Shown here piece by piece: positions 1 to 8,908 of a stretch of DNA of 64,000 nt; position 1 is the first letter of the stretch; each line of letters begins with the position of its first letter. The stretch lies in NCBI RefSeq assembly GCF_022347565.1, contig NZ_JAKRGH010000010.1, positions 101,795 through 165,794 of the forward strand, read 5' to 3'. This DNA is from Vibrio sp. Of7-15. GTDB lineage: Bacteria > Pseudomonadota > Gammaproteobacteria > Enterobacterales > Vibrionaceae. The notes under the pieces were generated by a model. The model saw only the letters and a list, made by a program, of their open reading frames with translations. It made no database searches and was not told where the DNA came from. A program made the translations under genes and the position numbers.

Positions 1-1
1 T

Positions 2-229
2 TCAGCGTTCGATGAATATAGGAAATCATTGGCAAATGAACCCATTATCCCTGGTATCAAAGGCGCTTTTGATCTGTATCTAGGCGACTTGGCTAAGTAT
101 ATTTATTTTGATAAATACAACCATGTTGTGATATCAGCATTTGGTGATAACCGCAGTTTCAAACAATACGCAGCTTATAAAGTACTTGATGGTATAGACT
201 CGAAAGATAAACAATATATTGATAAATAA
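2..229 (+). CDS. 3' end of an unknown protein (partial)
   Basis: The reading frame is open from the first bases of the window and ends at a TAA at 227-229, so this is the last 75 residues of a gene that begins upstream. A TTG at 29 is in frame but has no convincing ribosome binding site and is probably internal. The fragment is soluble-looking, rich in aromatic and charged residues, and ends in IDSKDKQYIDK. No family is recognised. A hairpin follows about 60 bases later, as expected at the end of a transcription unit. Confidence 0.5.
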   Translation, partial: SAFDEYRKSLANEPIIPGIKGAFDLYLGDLAKYIYFDKYNHVVISAFGDNRSFKQYAAYKVLDGIDSKDKQYIDK

Positions 230-288
230 AGATTAATTAAAACCAAGCTCTTTGAGAATGTATTTATAACAAGTTTCTAATGAAAAAT

Positions 289-316
289 TTGGCGACAGAA
301 GAAATTCAGTCGCCAA
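289..316. terminator. Hairpin between two convergent genes
   Basis: TTGGCGAC (289-296) pairs perfectly with GTCGCCAA (309-316) across a 12-base loop. It lies between the ends of the partial plus-strand gene and the minus-strand gene at 344-817, and AT-rich runs flank both sides. It probably terminates both. Confidence 0.6.
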
Positions 317-343
317 TTAATAAAAATTAAAAATATTATGGTG

Positions 344-817
344 TTACATTTTCATTTCTGAATATATTACACCTTCAGTCAACAGAAGCTTCCCGTTGAT
401 CAGCTCCACTGTAAAGTTCTCTTTTGATTCAGATGTGATAGCTCTGCCTTGTACAGTCATTGATTCGCGACTATTGGACTTTACCATTGCTTTATTATTT
501 CCTAAAAGAGTCACAGCTAAATCGGTAGTTGTGTACGTATAACCACTATACACATCTAAGTTTTGCTTCATTGCTTCTAAATATTCTTGTTTGTTTATTG
601 TCAGAGTATTTGTTGTGCCATGAAAGCTCACATGTGCCGTAATTTCCACATCATCACTTAATAAAGCCCCAACAGCATCAACGTCTAACGCCAACGCCGA
701 GCTTTCAAACTTAGTAGCAAAGTCTCTCACTTGCTTTTCTGTTAACTCTGCTGCGTGTCCGGTAAAAGAGACAATAAGACAGAAAGCCATAATAAATGAA
801 CGTAATGCAGTAACCAT
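344..817 (-). CDS. Secreted NTF2/SnoaL-like small protein
   Basis: This 157-residue protein starts with a signal peptide whose likely cleavage site follows GHAA (about residue 23). The mature part resembles the NTF2/SnoaL (DUF4440-like) cone fold: an N-terminal helix (VRDFATKFESSALALDV), then LLSDDVEI, then mixed beta strands ending in a KLLLTEGVIYSEMKM tail. Such proteins bind small ligands or act as periplasmic accessory factors, and no substrate can be named here. An alternative start at the internal Met10 would keep the signal peptide. It is transcribed alone, away from the phage tail block that begins about 390 bases downstream on the map. The family call is moderate and the function is unknown. 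Confidence 0.6.
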   Translation of the reverse strand: MVTALRSFIMAFCLIVSFTGHAAELTEKQVRDFATKFESSALALDVDAVGALLSDDVEITAHVSFHGTTNTLTINKQEYLEAMKQNLDVYSGYTYTTTDLAVTLLGNNKAMVKSNSRESMTVQGRAITSESKENFTVELINGKLLLTEGVIYSEMKM

Positions 818-1159
818 AATTAGCCTAATTTAAATTTATATACTTCAACAAATAAATAGGGAATTCTATTTAATTCGCGGATGCTACAGGAAACAAGTCC
901 ATTAATCCAGATTGACTCCAACAGCCAAAGCATCACCAGAGTAAATGCAACAAGTGTATTAAAATCCCCAAGGATGCATGACAAAGTGATAGGTACCACT
1001 CCTTAATAGTTAATATATCAATAAGTTGTGTAACCCCACCGCTTTATACTACTCCGCGCATCAACTGCCTTTTATTGAAAATAAAATGAAAGGATATTCT
1101 CCTTTATGATAACAACTAAAAATGGCGATAAAATATTTAGTGTATTTTAAATTGATCTA

Positions 1160-1203
1160 GCCAATAAGCTGGACTGAAGAGTACAGCTCATCGGCGTTTT
1201 TTT
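1160..1203. terminator. Hairpin at the end of the tail operon, in the 818-1208 gap
   Basis: GCCAATAAGCTG (1160-1171) faces CAGCTCATCGGC (1184-1195). The plus-strand reading is followed by seven or more T. In minus-strand RNA the two mismatches become G-U pairs, so the hairpin is fully paired for the tail operon that ends at 1209. It is the likely operon terminator. The rest of the 390-base gap (818-1159) shows no coding sequence that I can support. Confidence 0.6.
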
Positions 1204-1208
1204 GTTTA

Positions 1209-1406
1209 CTATAAAATACTGTAACTTCCAGCGGAGCTTCCGCTGGCAACAACCACTTGGCCATTTTGAGTGATTTCATCAACCACCGCATTCGCGACAG
1301 CAATGGCAATAATACTGGCTCTCGCATGTTCGCCATCTAACACAATACCTTGCGCTTTAAGTTCAGCTTCAATTTTAGATTTTAACGAGTCTTTATTCAG
1401 TGCCAT
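1209..1406 (-). CDS. Small protein at the 3' end of the tail operon
   Basis: This protein has 65 residues if the ATG at 1406 is used, which sits just past the stop of the spike gene. A longer reading frame exists but would overlap the spike gene heavily. The sequence has a helical first half (MALNKDSLKSKIEAELKAQG) and a central hydrophobic stretch (ASIIAIAVANAVVDEI). A glycine/serine-rich tail (VVASGSSAGSYSIL) follows. No family is recognised. It is the last gene of the tail operon, so a structural or tail-assembly role is likely by position only. Confidence 0.6.
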   Translation of the reverse strand: MALNKDSLKSKIEAELKAQGIVLDGEHARASIIAIAVANAVVDEITQNGQVVVASGSSAGSYSIL

Positions 1407-1407
1407 A

Positions 1408-3039
1408 TTATTTCCCTGCAAATACGGTGGTTGAACCATCCACGTGTGGCTTTCCTGTAAACGGGCAAATGCTCTCACAGGTAATCACGCCAGTACCGCC
1501 ATTAAGCTTAATGGTGTCAGCATCCTCTGTGATATTTTGAGCTTGGATAATTCTGTCTTTGGTAATGGTGATTTGCTGCTGCCCCCCTACTGTTAGCGTG
1601 TCGTTTTGCTCGATAGTATGAATCCGATCTTTCAGCACGGTGACTTGATCATTTAAACCAATCACCATATCCCGCAGTTGGCCGATAACTTGAACATAAT
1701 CCCCTGCGGTTACTTGGTGCATGTTACCCAATGAGCCTAGTGCTAAATCATCTCCCGCCATCACCTCGAAGCTGCCTAAGGTTTCTGTTAATTTCTGCCC
1801 TGCAATGTGTTCTTTACTATGCTGGCTAACCTGAATTTCATGGCTACCAAACTCCCCTACGTAGCGATCGATATCATCAAGCTGCTCAAATGCCTGAACA
1901 TGCCTTTGCTGATCGGTCATTTGGGTGTGATTACCTGCGGCATCGGTTTTGCTCAACACTTCCGCCCGTTGTTGGATTAGCTGTTCATCTGGTTCCGTAT
2001 TTGGTAATGACCACCCTTCCCCAAAAACAGTACGAATAAAAGGCTTATCACTACGGCCATAAGCAAAAGCAATTTCCACAATACTGCCTTCTTTGGGTGT
2101 CGCAAACAGCCCTTGCTCCGCTCCGCCACTTACAACAGGCAAAGGCACTGCGCGGTATAACGGTACAAGCTCATCAACGTGGCCATCTTCATTCAGTAGC
2201 TGAACATCCACCGTATAACGTGGCCGAAAAGGGTTGTTTTCATGGCCCGCTTCGCTTTCATCAGCCACAGCGATGACTTTTCCAAATGAAGGTAGATGAT
2301 GCCCTGCGGCTAACTCTGGATATAAATAATTAAGCCTACGTTTTTCCGTTTCTTCACCCGATTGCCAATAGAGCGTCATGCTGTCTTTTTCAAACATCAC
2401 CTCGGTAATGCGATGGCCATTAACAAGCGTACCTGGGCGAACAGAAGGCATGACACTTAGCATCATGCTTTGGCCTCCTAAATGCTGTGACGCTAATTTA
2501 TTATCTATAGACACGGGGCGATCAACCCATCGACTGTCACAAAAACTGCCGATGAAGATTTGCCCATTGGTTTGTTGATACCAGCAAAAATTAGGAATAT
2601 TAAACGCCCGCCCTAAATGATTGAGCAACTGATAGCCGGTTCCCTGAGACGTAAAATTAGGAATACGTGTTGTCATGTATTCTGCCTGCTCTGGGTAAAC
2701 AAACGTTAGCCCTGTATCAAAGCTGAGCTGTTCTAATACTTCTGATGCCGTTGGGTGCTGAATGCTTAATGGCCATCGCACTGCCAGCAACCCAGAGCGC
2801 TCTCTCGCAATAATACGACTATGGCCATTTTCAGCAGGTTGAGACTTAGTCACAAAGCCATCAAAATAACGATGGTACTTTCCCTCATAACCAATGTGTA
2901 ATTCAACAAGCTGATTTTTTGTCACTTCTCCTTCAACCACGAAAGTCGCACGGCCACCAGCAGACAATTCGAGTACTACCTGCTCAAAAGACAAATTACG
3001 AACTTCGCCATCAATGAACAGTCGTTTGTTTAGCCGCAT
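1408..3039 (-). CDS. Tail spike/hub protein, VgrG-like (fusion of P2 D-like and V-like parts)
   Basis: The 543-residue protein combines pieces that are separate in P2. The first 230 or so residues match the gpD/VgrG hub (LHIGYEGKYHRYFDGFVTKSQ; a receptor-hub fold). Next comes a Gp5-type OB fold around residues 270-350 (YTVDVQLLNEDGHVDELVPL, PKEGSIVEIAFAYG). The C-terminal part is repetitive beta sequence. It ends in a PAAR-like tip with Cys, His and Gly residues (CPFTGKPHVDGSTTVFAGK). This protein would form the central hub and membrane-piercing needle of the baseplate. The start ATG overlaps the preceding gene by 10 bases, showing tight coupling. The family assignment is firm; the exact domain borders are estimates. 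Confidence 0.8.
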   Translation of the reverse strand: MRLNKRLFIDGEVRNLSFEQVVLELSAGGRATFVVEGEVTKNQLVELHIGYEGKYHRYFDGFVTKSQPAENGHSRIIARERSGLLAVRWPLSIQHPTASEVLEQLSFDTGLTFVYPEQAEYMTTRIPNFTSQGTGYQLLNHLGRAFNIPNFCWYQQTNGQIFIGSFCDSRWVDRPVSIDNKLASQHLGGQSMMLSVMPSVRPGTLVNGHRITEVMFEKDSMTLYWQSGEETEKRRLNYLYPELAAGHHLPSFGKVIAVADESEAGHENNPFRPRYTVDVQLLNEDGHVDELVPLYRAVPLPVVSGGAEQGLFATPKEGSIVEIAFAYGRSDKPFIRTVFGEGWSLPNTEPDEQLIQQRAEVLSKTDAAGNHTQMTDQQRHVQAFEQLDDIDRYVGEFGSHEIQVSQHSKEHIAGQKLTETLGSFEVMAGDDLALGSLGNMHQVTAGDYVQVIGQLRDMVIGLNDQVTVLKDRIHTIEQNDTLTVGGQQQITITKDRIIQAQNITEDADTIKLNGGTGVITCESICPFTGKPHVDGSTTVFAGK

Positions 3040-3584
3040 GTCAATGCCTCCTCCGTCCGCTTGAGCGCTTCTTCAAACTTAGTTTGCTGCTTGGTTTCTT
3101 CACTATTCGTCACAGCAGCATGCGCTTTAGGCTCAGCAGGTGTGGTATTTTCAGTGGTTTCCGTTTGCTCATCGCCCTGTTTTTCATCTTCTCGCTGCTC
3201 TTTCACTTCCGAAACCGACAAATACTCCCGCAACTGAAAACTGACCTTCCACGCCATGAGGCTTTCTTGCTCATCTGCCGTCACTCGGCCCACAAAACGC
3301 ACTTGTCGTATCGTCATCGCTTGCGCAAGCTCGTTACCAATTCGGTAGATTTTTCGCTTACACTCTTCTTTCTGACGAGAAAGCACCATTAAACGTTTGA
3401 GCACACTTGGTTGTTTAAAAGGGATTAGGCCACTGACCGTTAACATCATGCCTTTATCACCTTGTTCACTACCATTCGTGCCCGAGCTTTGACCGCTCAT
3501 ATCTTGCTCTTTTAGCTCCATCGCTAAATTGATACGAGGCGATTTCATTGGGATGATTTCACCATCCAGAGCCAGTATTGTCAT
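3030..3584 (-). CDS. Baseplate-complex protein
   Basis: This 184-residue protein has a beta-rich core (MMLTVSGLIPF, TIRQVRFVGRV, AWKVSFQLREYLSV) resembling the small baseplate or tail-completion proteins that sit next to the spike gene in P2-like phages. The last 60 residues are charged, low-complexity sequence rich in Glu, Gln, Thr and Lys, probably disordered. It overlaps both neighbours by a few bases, so it is co-translated with the hub gene. It could correspond to P2 gpU or to a LysM-less hub adaptor; I cannot decide between these. Confidence 0.55.
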   Translation of the reverse strand: MTILALDGEIIPMKSPRINLAMELKEQDMSGQSSGTNGSEQGDKGMMLTVSGLIPFKQPSVLKRLMVLSRQKEECKRKIYRIGNELAQAMTIRQVRFVGRVTADEQESLMAWKVSFQLREYLSVSEVKEQREDEKQGDEQTETTENTTPAEPKAHAAVTNSEETKQQTKFEEALKRTEEALTCG

Positions 3585-4474
3585 GCAAATACCTCCGATA
3601 AAAACGTAAGTGGCTGATCACTAATAAATAAGGTCGCAAACGTAAAGTTATTTGCACGATCTGGCGGCTGAGATTGCTTTAGCGCTGTTGCCAGAACATC
3701 TGCACTCCCCTCCGCTTCAAATTTAAATAACTCAGCATTACTGTGCTTTAAATCATTAATGGCTTGCTGCCACTGCGCTAATTGCTGACCACGCTTTTGT
3801 GCCAGTAGCTTTAGCTTCGTCACAGGTGTTTGTTTATCCGACGCGAGGCTTTCTAGCTGCGCGAGCTGCCCCCCTTGCCAAAAAAGAGCATCACGCAATG
3901 GCTGCTGATTTATGTTTGCTGTGGGTTTAAACCTTGGTTGAACAATACAGTTTGGCTTAGTGAACTTATCGGTTTGTAAGCTTTGCTCACGCTCTAATCT
4001 TCTGACTACCATTCCGAGTTCAGGAATATTCACCGCGTTAAACAATGCCCTACTCGCCAGAACAAAATCCGCCAGTGAACTTTTCGCTAACATCCACCCG
4101 ACCATGTATAAATCACCATTGGGTTTATGTTTATCGTTCGAGTCCAAAAGTTTATTACTTAACACTTCTATTGCGTTTTCGGGGGATAAATGATGGCCAG
4201 CTTCAGCCTGGCTCCCAACTTGAAATTGATAAGGATGAACCGATAATACTTGCCCCCGACACAACAAACTTTCCAGCTGTTCTCGCAACACTAACAGTGA
4301 TTCTGACTCTTGACTTAACGAGTGGCGATTAAAACCGACTTTGCCAGATACTTTTTCTAATCGCGTTGTAGATTCAGTGGTAATTGTTGGAATTTGCTTG
4401 GTTACCGATTCACTTTGCTCTTGTATGGCCTGCGTACAGGCAGGCCATTGGTACGATGCTGATTGCCAACTCAT
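3581..4474 (-). CDS. Phage tail-operon protein of unknown function
   Basis: This protein of 297 residues contains Gln-rich stretches and predicted helices (LLVLREQLESLL, KLKLLAQKRGQQLAQWQQAI). No domain is recognised. It starts four bases before the stop of the upstream tail-fibre assembly gene (ATGA-type coupling) and overlaps the downstream baseplate gene in the same way. It is therefore clearly part of the tail operon. Its place between fibre assembly and baseplate genes suggests a structural or assembly role. No signal peptide or membrane segment is visible. Confidence 0.6.
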   Translation of the reverse strand: MSWQSASYQWPACTQAIQEQSESVTKQIPTITTESTTRLEKVSGKVGFNRHSLSQESESLLVLREQLESLLCRGQVLSVHPYQFQVGSQAEAGHHLSPENAIEVLSNKLLDSNDKHKPNGDLYMVGWMLAKSSLADFVLASRALFNAVNIPELGMVVRRLEREQSLQTDKFTKPNCIVQPRFKPTANINQQPLRDALFWQGGQLAQLESLASDKQTPVTKLKLLAQKRGQQLAQWQQAINDLKHSNAELFKFEAEGSADVLATALKQSQPPDRANNFTFATLFISDQPLTFLSEVFA

Positions 4475-5073
4475 GTAGCTAACCCTGATAATGTAGGCCG
4501 CTCTCCAAATGGAAAGCCTTCACACTGTGGGTAGTCGCTCAGCAACTTTCTGTCTTTCAGCAAATTTAAAAAGGCGTCTTCACTGTTAATAGGTGAAGTT
4601 CTCAGCTCAGCAGGGTAATTCTTATCTTTTTCGTATTGATCAATACGGCTTAAGACCTTAAGAAGCTCTGCGTCTCGCCATGCTGTTTCTTGTACTGACT
4701 TAACGGGTAGCTCACGCTCTTTGTCGTATTGCCATTGCTGTTTTTTAACACACCAAGAATCAAACTCTTTTGGCTGCTGTAAAGTATGGGTAGTTGGTAG
4801 CTCCCCAAACTCTTCAATAGTATAGTTATCTTCATGCTCACGACTTTTTGCGTACGCCACTTGCCCGCGGCTATCACTTAATGCTTGCCATTTTCCGTCA
4901 CGAAACACCGCCGTTTGATTATCTAGTAATTCAGGCAGCTCGTCTGTTGTACTTTGTGCTGGTAACCCAAAATTGGCTACGATTAATAACGACTGAGAAG
5001 ATAAATACACTCCTTCGTGATCAAAGTGGTGAACGGTTAGTGTTCGATCTGTATCTGAAAATTTAAACGTCAT
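4471..5073 (-). CDS. Tail fibre assembly protein
   Basis: This 200-residue protein directly follows the tail fibre gene and overlaps it by one base, the usual place of the P2 gpG/Tfa chaperone. The first part is beta-rich (LTVHHFDHEGVYLSSQSL). The middle carries the alternating Asp/Trp pattern of fibre-assembly proteins (FDSWCVKKQQWQYDKE). The C-terminal half is helical with an AWRDAELLKVLSRIDQYEKD segment similar to DUF4376-type modules. It should chaperone folding or attachment of the fibre encoded at 5073-8309. Confidence 0.6.
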   Translation of the reverse strand: MTFKFSDTDRTLTVHHFDHEGVYLSSQSLLIVANFGLPAQSTTDELPELLDNQTAVFRDGKWQALSDSRGQVAYAKSREHEDNYTIEEFGELPTTHTLQQPKEFDSWCVKKQQWQYDKERELPVKSVQETAWRDAELLKVLSRIDQYEKDKNYPAELRTSPINSEDAFLNLLKDRKLLSDYPQCEGFPFGERPTLSGLAT

Positions 5074-8000
5074 TATGCTGCTCTCACTATGTACATAAAG
5101 GCAATATTACGGGGACGAGTTTCAGTGCCACCTTCTTCGCCGGTTTTAACATTACTATTACCTGAAGAACCATTAATGCCCCACACATAAGATCCACCAG
5201 ACCTCTCGTTGTACCATCGTCGATTAATCGCATGACTATGAGTTTTAAACTCATCAGCCTGCTCAGACATAATATCGCGTCCTGGATCTACACCTCGCTT
5301 GTTATCCCAACCTCGAATAAACTCACCACGTAAGTTTGGTAAATACCCACTCGGATACACTTTAGCTAGCTCAGGGTACGCAGATTTAACAAATGAATTT
5401 CCACTACATTCAACAAAACCTTCTGGAGGTATCTCGTGAGGCCAAGGTAATGGCACGCCAACTGGGCAAGCTTTCGCTAAATCATCTGTATAAGCAAATG
5501 ATTTCCAGCCCCCCCAACTGGTCTCACTAGTTGCAATACGATGCTTTACCCTATCGCCCGTGTACGCAATTTGTTCCTGACGATGGGCGTGTGCATAACT
5601 CAGCCATTTGGCAATTGTATGAACTGCGTTCCACGGGTCTCCCCCTGCCCCTGTGTCATCTCTGTTCTGAAAATCCCAGCTAACATATCTATCGGGATAA
5701 TAGTTTGGTAATCGACTTACTCCACGAGTGTCTTCAATAAGCACCTGCTTTGAACTCAGAATGGTATCGTATTTTGTTAACGCGCCTTCTATATCACTGA
5801 CCTTTGGAGGGTGTTTATCAGTAAAGACCTGAGTCCAATTTTCTTCAAAACCCACAAGGTCACGCGCTGATTTAATCCACATGCCTCCATTTCTATAATT
5901 AAATCGTATTTGAGCTGCAGGCGTTGAACCTCCACCTTTAAATTGGGCGACTAATGAGCCAGCACCAGGGTAGGTTCCTGTATAAACACCTGTGTTAGAA
6001 GTCCAAGGAACATTGTCTACGTCGTAACTAGCCATAGGGCCACTGGCTTTCACATAACGTGAAGATAGCTTTTGATTCTGTTCATACATATCACCTGATG
6101 TCCAAATGTGATCACCAATCGCTGATTTTGTCTTCCCTGCACTGCAAAAAATGGCATGATGCCCTGATATTTTTTTTGCTTCAGGGTCGGGGTTATTACT
6201 GTGGGCCCAACCTATACCGTAGAAGTTATGTAGGCGCACACCATCAGCGGACATTGTATAGCGTGTTGAACCATCTGAACTGAGCCCCATGCTAAACACA
6301 TTTTGAAAACGTTCAGAATGATAAAGGCCAACAACTCCTAACCCGTGATTATTTACGGTGAGGTTTTGGTGCAGGTTAACCTCACCGTTGAATTGCTGAT
6401 TTCTTTCGTTAACGACAGTTTCTACGGCTGAAAATGATGGAATCACAGTTTTTGGCAGATCCTCAAAAAGGTAGCACTGGCTTATACCTGGCGGGTTCGC
6501 ACCTACAGGCATAAATGCTGTGGTAAGCTTAACTGCACATCGATTGTAATTAGTTTGCTCCACAAAAATAGAGACATATTTATTGTTGCCACTAACCGTA
6601 ACCGGATCACTAACAGTAAGCTTCTCTTTATTCGCTTGCCCGAAAGCTTCCACAAGCTCAACTACAGCATGTGATTGACCATAACCCCATTTGACAATGT
6701 ATTTTTGATATCCGCCATGGGTGTAGTGAGTATTAAACAACTCAACAATAATAATGTTATTAGAAGCCCAATTAGCTGTATCTATCGTAAATCGACCGAT
6801 CTCATAACGTTGATTTTCATTTGCTGACTGTGTCCCTGCCCATACTCGGGTATGCAAGCCTCCTTCCGACTTTTTCATGAAGTCAGAAGAATCTAGCCCA
6901 TCCAACTTATCCGAATCGGCAGCTTTACCTTGTATTGGCAGATACTTACTCGATAGTGTTTCACCATTTTCATACAAGGTTTTGCCATGAACAGTATTAA
7001 ATGGCCAACTTGATGTACCAAGGCTTGAAGCACCACCAGCAGCATAAGGCAATAAACCATGAGACGTGGTTCGAATCCAGTTTACCGTGTCACCCGCCAC
7101 TCCCATGCCTTCCAAGCCATTGGCGTAGTGCGCTTGTATGTAATCAGAACCATCTCGGCCATCCAATTTATCTGAATCAGCAGCTTTGGCGGTTTTGTCT
7201 AACTTTTCAGCCAGTTTTGAATCTACTTGGGGCTGCTTGTAATACGTATCATCATGGTGGTGTGATGTGCCAGATTTTGTAGCCAACCCTTCTTTTAACG
7301 CTTTTTCAGTGACGGCCAAGTCCGTGCGAGAACCCGTATGGCTGTTGCTTAGCAGGTTTGACAAAGAGCGCCACAGTTGTGGTAATTTCACATGCTTTTT
7401 CTGATCTGATTTACCATCAATTTCCGCATCAGTGGCTGCATTTTCAATGCGCTCATATTCTGCAAAGCCTTCAATAGATCGGCAATCAACCACTGAGCCA
7501 TCGGCTTTAATTTCTGCAATTTTCGTCACAAAGTGTGGATAGCCATCGTCCCCAATATGATCGGTTAATTCGTCAGCACTGACTTTAAACGAAAATACAG
7601 TGTGCCATTGGCTGGTTAGCTCACCCTGCCAGCTAGCATCCAGATAAACGTGCTGACCTTTGACGGCATTATCAAGCGTTACATTTTTTTCCAATGCACA
7701 ACGTAAACCACCTACATAGCCACGGCCCGCTTTTGCAATGTATTGCTCACCCGACTTTTCAACTTGAAAGCCATCGGCTAAAAAAGCGCTGTGCCCGTAT
7801 ACATCTTCATTGGCTAAACGGGCGGATTCATCCATTCCGGACAAACGAGCGGTAAAGTCAATTTGCCAAGTAGACGCATCAACCGTGATACCTGTTGCTT
7901 GCTGCGCACCTTCATAACTCATTAAAATTGAACGAGTTACAGAGTTACCATTTTGTACCCCAACGACCGATTTAAACTTTTGAATCGTCGGAATATGAAG

Positions 8001-8309
8001 AATGGCCGCCAGTACGCCACTTTCTTTATTACGCAAGCCAACCCAGTTGAAGTCAAAATCTCCCACCCGGGTGTCCATAATTAGTGAATACACCACCGCA
8101 TTTGGGTTCACAAACCCATTTTGACTGACCTCAGCGGTGTACACGATCTGCTCTTGTGGTGGCAGTGCTTCGTTACGATCAATCGGCTGACTTGGATCTT
8201 GATTTGGTACTAACGCCAGAACGAATTCGTTTAGTTCCACAGGGGTGGACGTGGCTTCTTGTTGTGCCTTGTAGGTCTCAAAAGCTAAAGTAATGATACT
8301 CTGTGCCAT
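5073..8309 (-). CDS. Tail fibre protein with collar domain
   Basis: With the ATG at 8309 (GAGGAG seven bases upstream) the protein has 1078 residues. The N-terminal 150 residues match the phage tail-collar fibre N-domain (DUF3751 type), which attaches to the baseplate. The middle contains two near-identical knob motifs, KAADSDKLDGRDGSDYI and KAADSDKLDGLDSSDFM, about 90 residues apart. The C-terminus is a Phage Tail Collar domain (PWPHEIPPEGFVECSG, YLPNLRGEFIRGWD) with His-containing THSHA. It should be the receptor-binding fibre and so decide target range. An upstream in-frame ATG at 8351 would overlap the previous gene and lacks a good binding site. Confidence 0.85.
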   Translation of the reverse strand: MAQSIITLAFETYKAQQEATSTPVELNEFVLALVPNQDPSQPIDRNEALPPQEQIVYTAEVSQNGFVNPNAVVYSLIMDTRVGDFDFNWVGLRNKESGVLAAILHIPTIQKFKSVVGVQNGNSVTRSILMSYEGAQQATGITVDASTWQIDFTARLSGMDESARLANEDVYGHSAFLADGFQVEKSGEQYIAKAGRGYVGGLRCALEKNVTLDNAVKGQHVYLDASWQGELTSQWHTVFSFKVSADELTDHIGDDGYPHFVTKIAEIKADGSVVDCRSIEGFAEYERIENAATDAEIDGKSDQKKHVKLPQLWRSLSNLLSNSHTGSRTDLAVTEKALKEGLATKSGTSHHHDDTYYKQPQVDSKLAEKLDKTAKAADSDKLDGRDGSDYIQAHYANGLEGMGVAGDTVNWIRTTSHGLLPYAAGGASSLGTSSWPFNTVHGKTLYENGETLSSKYLPIQGKAADSDKLDGLDSSDFMKKSEGGLHTRVWAGTQSANENQRYEIGRFTIDTANWASNNIIIVELFNTHYTHGGYQKYIVKWGYGQSHAVVELVEAFGQANKEKLTVSDPVTVSGNNKYVSIFVEQTNYNRCAVKLTTAFMPVGANPPGISQCYLFEDLPKTVIPSFSAVETVVNERNQQFNGEVNLHQNLTVNNHGLGVVGLYHSERFQNVFSMGLSSDGSTRYTMSADGVRLHNFYGIGWAHSNNPDPEAKKISGHHAIFCSAGKTKSAIGDHIWTSGDMYEQNQKLSSRYVKASGPMASYDVDNVPWTSNTGVYTGTYPGAGSLVAQFKGGGSTPAAQIRFNYRNGGMWIKSARDLVGFEENWTQVFTDKHPPKVSDIEGALTKYDTILSSKQVLIEDTRGVSRLPNYYPDRYVSWDFQNRDDTGAGGDPWNAVHTIAKWLSYAHAHRQEQIAYTGDRVKHRIATSETSWGGWKSFAYTDDLAKACPVGVPLPWPHEIPPEGFVECSGNSFVKSAYPELAKVYPSGYLPNLRGEFIRGWDNKRGVDPGRDIMSEQADEFKTHSHAINRRWYNERSGGSYVWGINGSSGNSNVKTGEEGGTETRPRNIAFMYIVRAA

Positions 8310-8311
8310 GA

Positions 8312-8908
8312 TTACTCCTCTAATACAGCCACTACGCATTGGTGATCCCAATCCAGTGGTGATGCGGTGAAATTGAGTTGAGTTGGGCTGATCACTTGAT
8401 ATTCATAACGGCGGCAAGTGCGGCCATATTGTTGGATCAACTCTTCTAATAAATCGTAATTTTCAGATAACTGTGAATCGCTTAATCGAATGGTGATGAT
8501 GTCCCAGTCTCGCTCGGGCACTCGCTCATCAATTTCCACTAGCCCAACACCTAAGCGATTAAAAATTCGAATAAACCCAGCTTTTTCCCCCGCATCTTTC
8601 GCGTTGATAAAAGCAAATTTCACTCGTTTTCGAAATAGCTCTGTGGGCTCGTCTTTAAAGCGGTGAATGTCTCTGTCCCATGCCAGCACAGCCAAAAGTT
8701 TTTCACTGCATGTCATTGGATCAAGCTGAGCTAAGGGGTATAGCAACCACCCCTTTACTTTTTTCCAAAACCCCATCACTCCATTCGCTAAAAAATGAGG
8801 CTCTTTTAGCTGCGTTGCTATGGTTTGGCCATCCATCCACCAAGGTACATTTTTATCGGGCAGTTCTGGGGCTAATTTACTGTGGTCCACAGCATCCGTT
8901 TTATCCAT
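8312..8908 (-). CDS. Tail protein I (gpI family)
   Basis: The ATG at 8908 gives 198 residues. It overlaps the end of the baseplate J gene by eight bases. The sequence has the family pattern: LLAVLAWDRDIHRFKDEPTE followed by RVKFAFINAKDAGEKAGF and a C-terminal LEELIQQYGRTCRRYEY. In P2 the J-I-H-G order is the same as here (J, I, fibre, fibre assembly). gpI forms part of the baseplate wedge. The family call rests on both position and motif. Confidence 0.8.
   Translation of the reverse strand: MDKTDAVDHSKLAPELPDKNVPWWMDGQTIATQLKEPHFLANGVMGFWKKVKGWLLYPLAQLDPMTCSEKLLAVLAWDRDIHRFKDEPTELFRKRVKFAFINAKDAGEKAGFIRIFNRLGVGLVEIDERVPERDWDIITIRLSDSQLSENYDLLEELIQQYGRTCRRYEYQVISPTQLNFTASPLDWDHQCVVAVLEE

Noticed and set aside
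4045..4332. Plus-strand frames across the tail operon as antisense genes
   Set aside because: They are shadows of the well-supported minus-strand genes, with no starts, binding sites or recognisable motifs.
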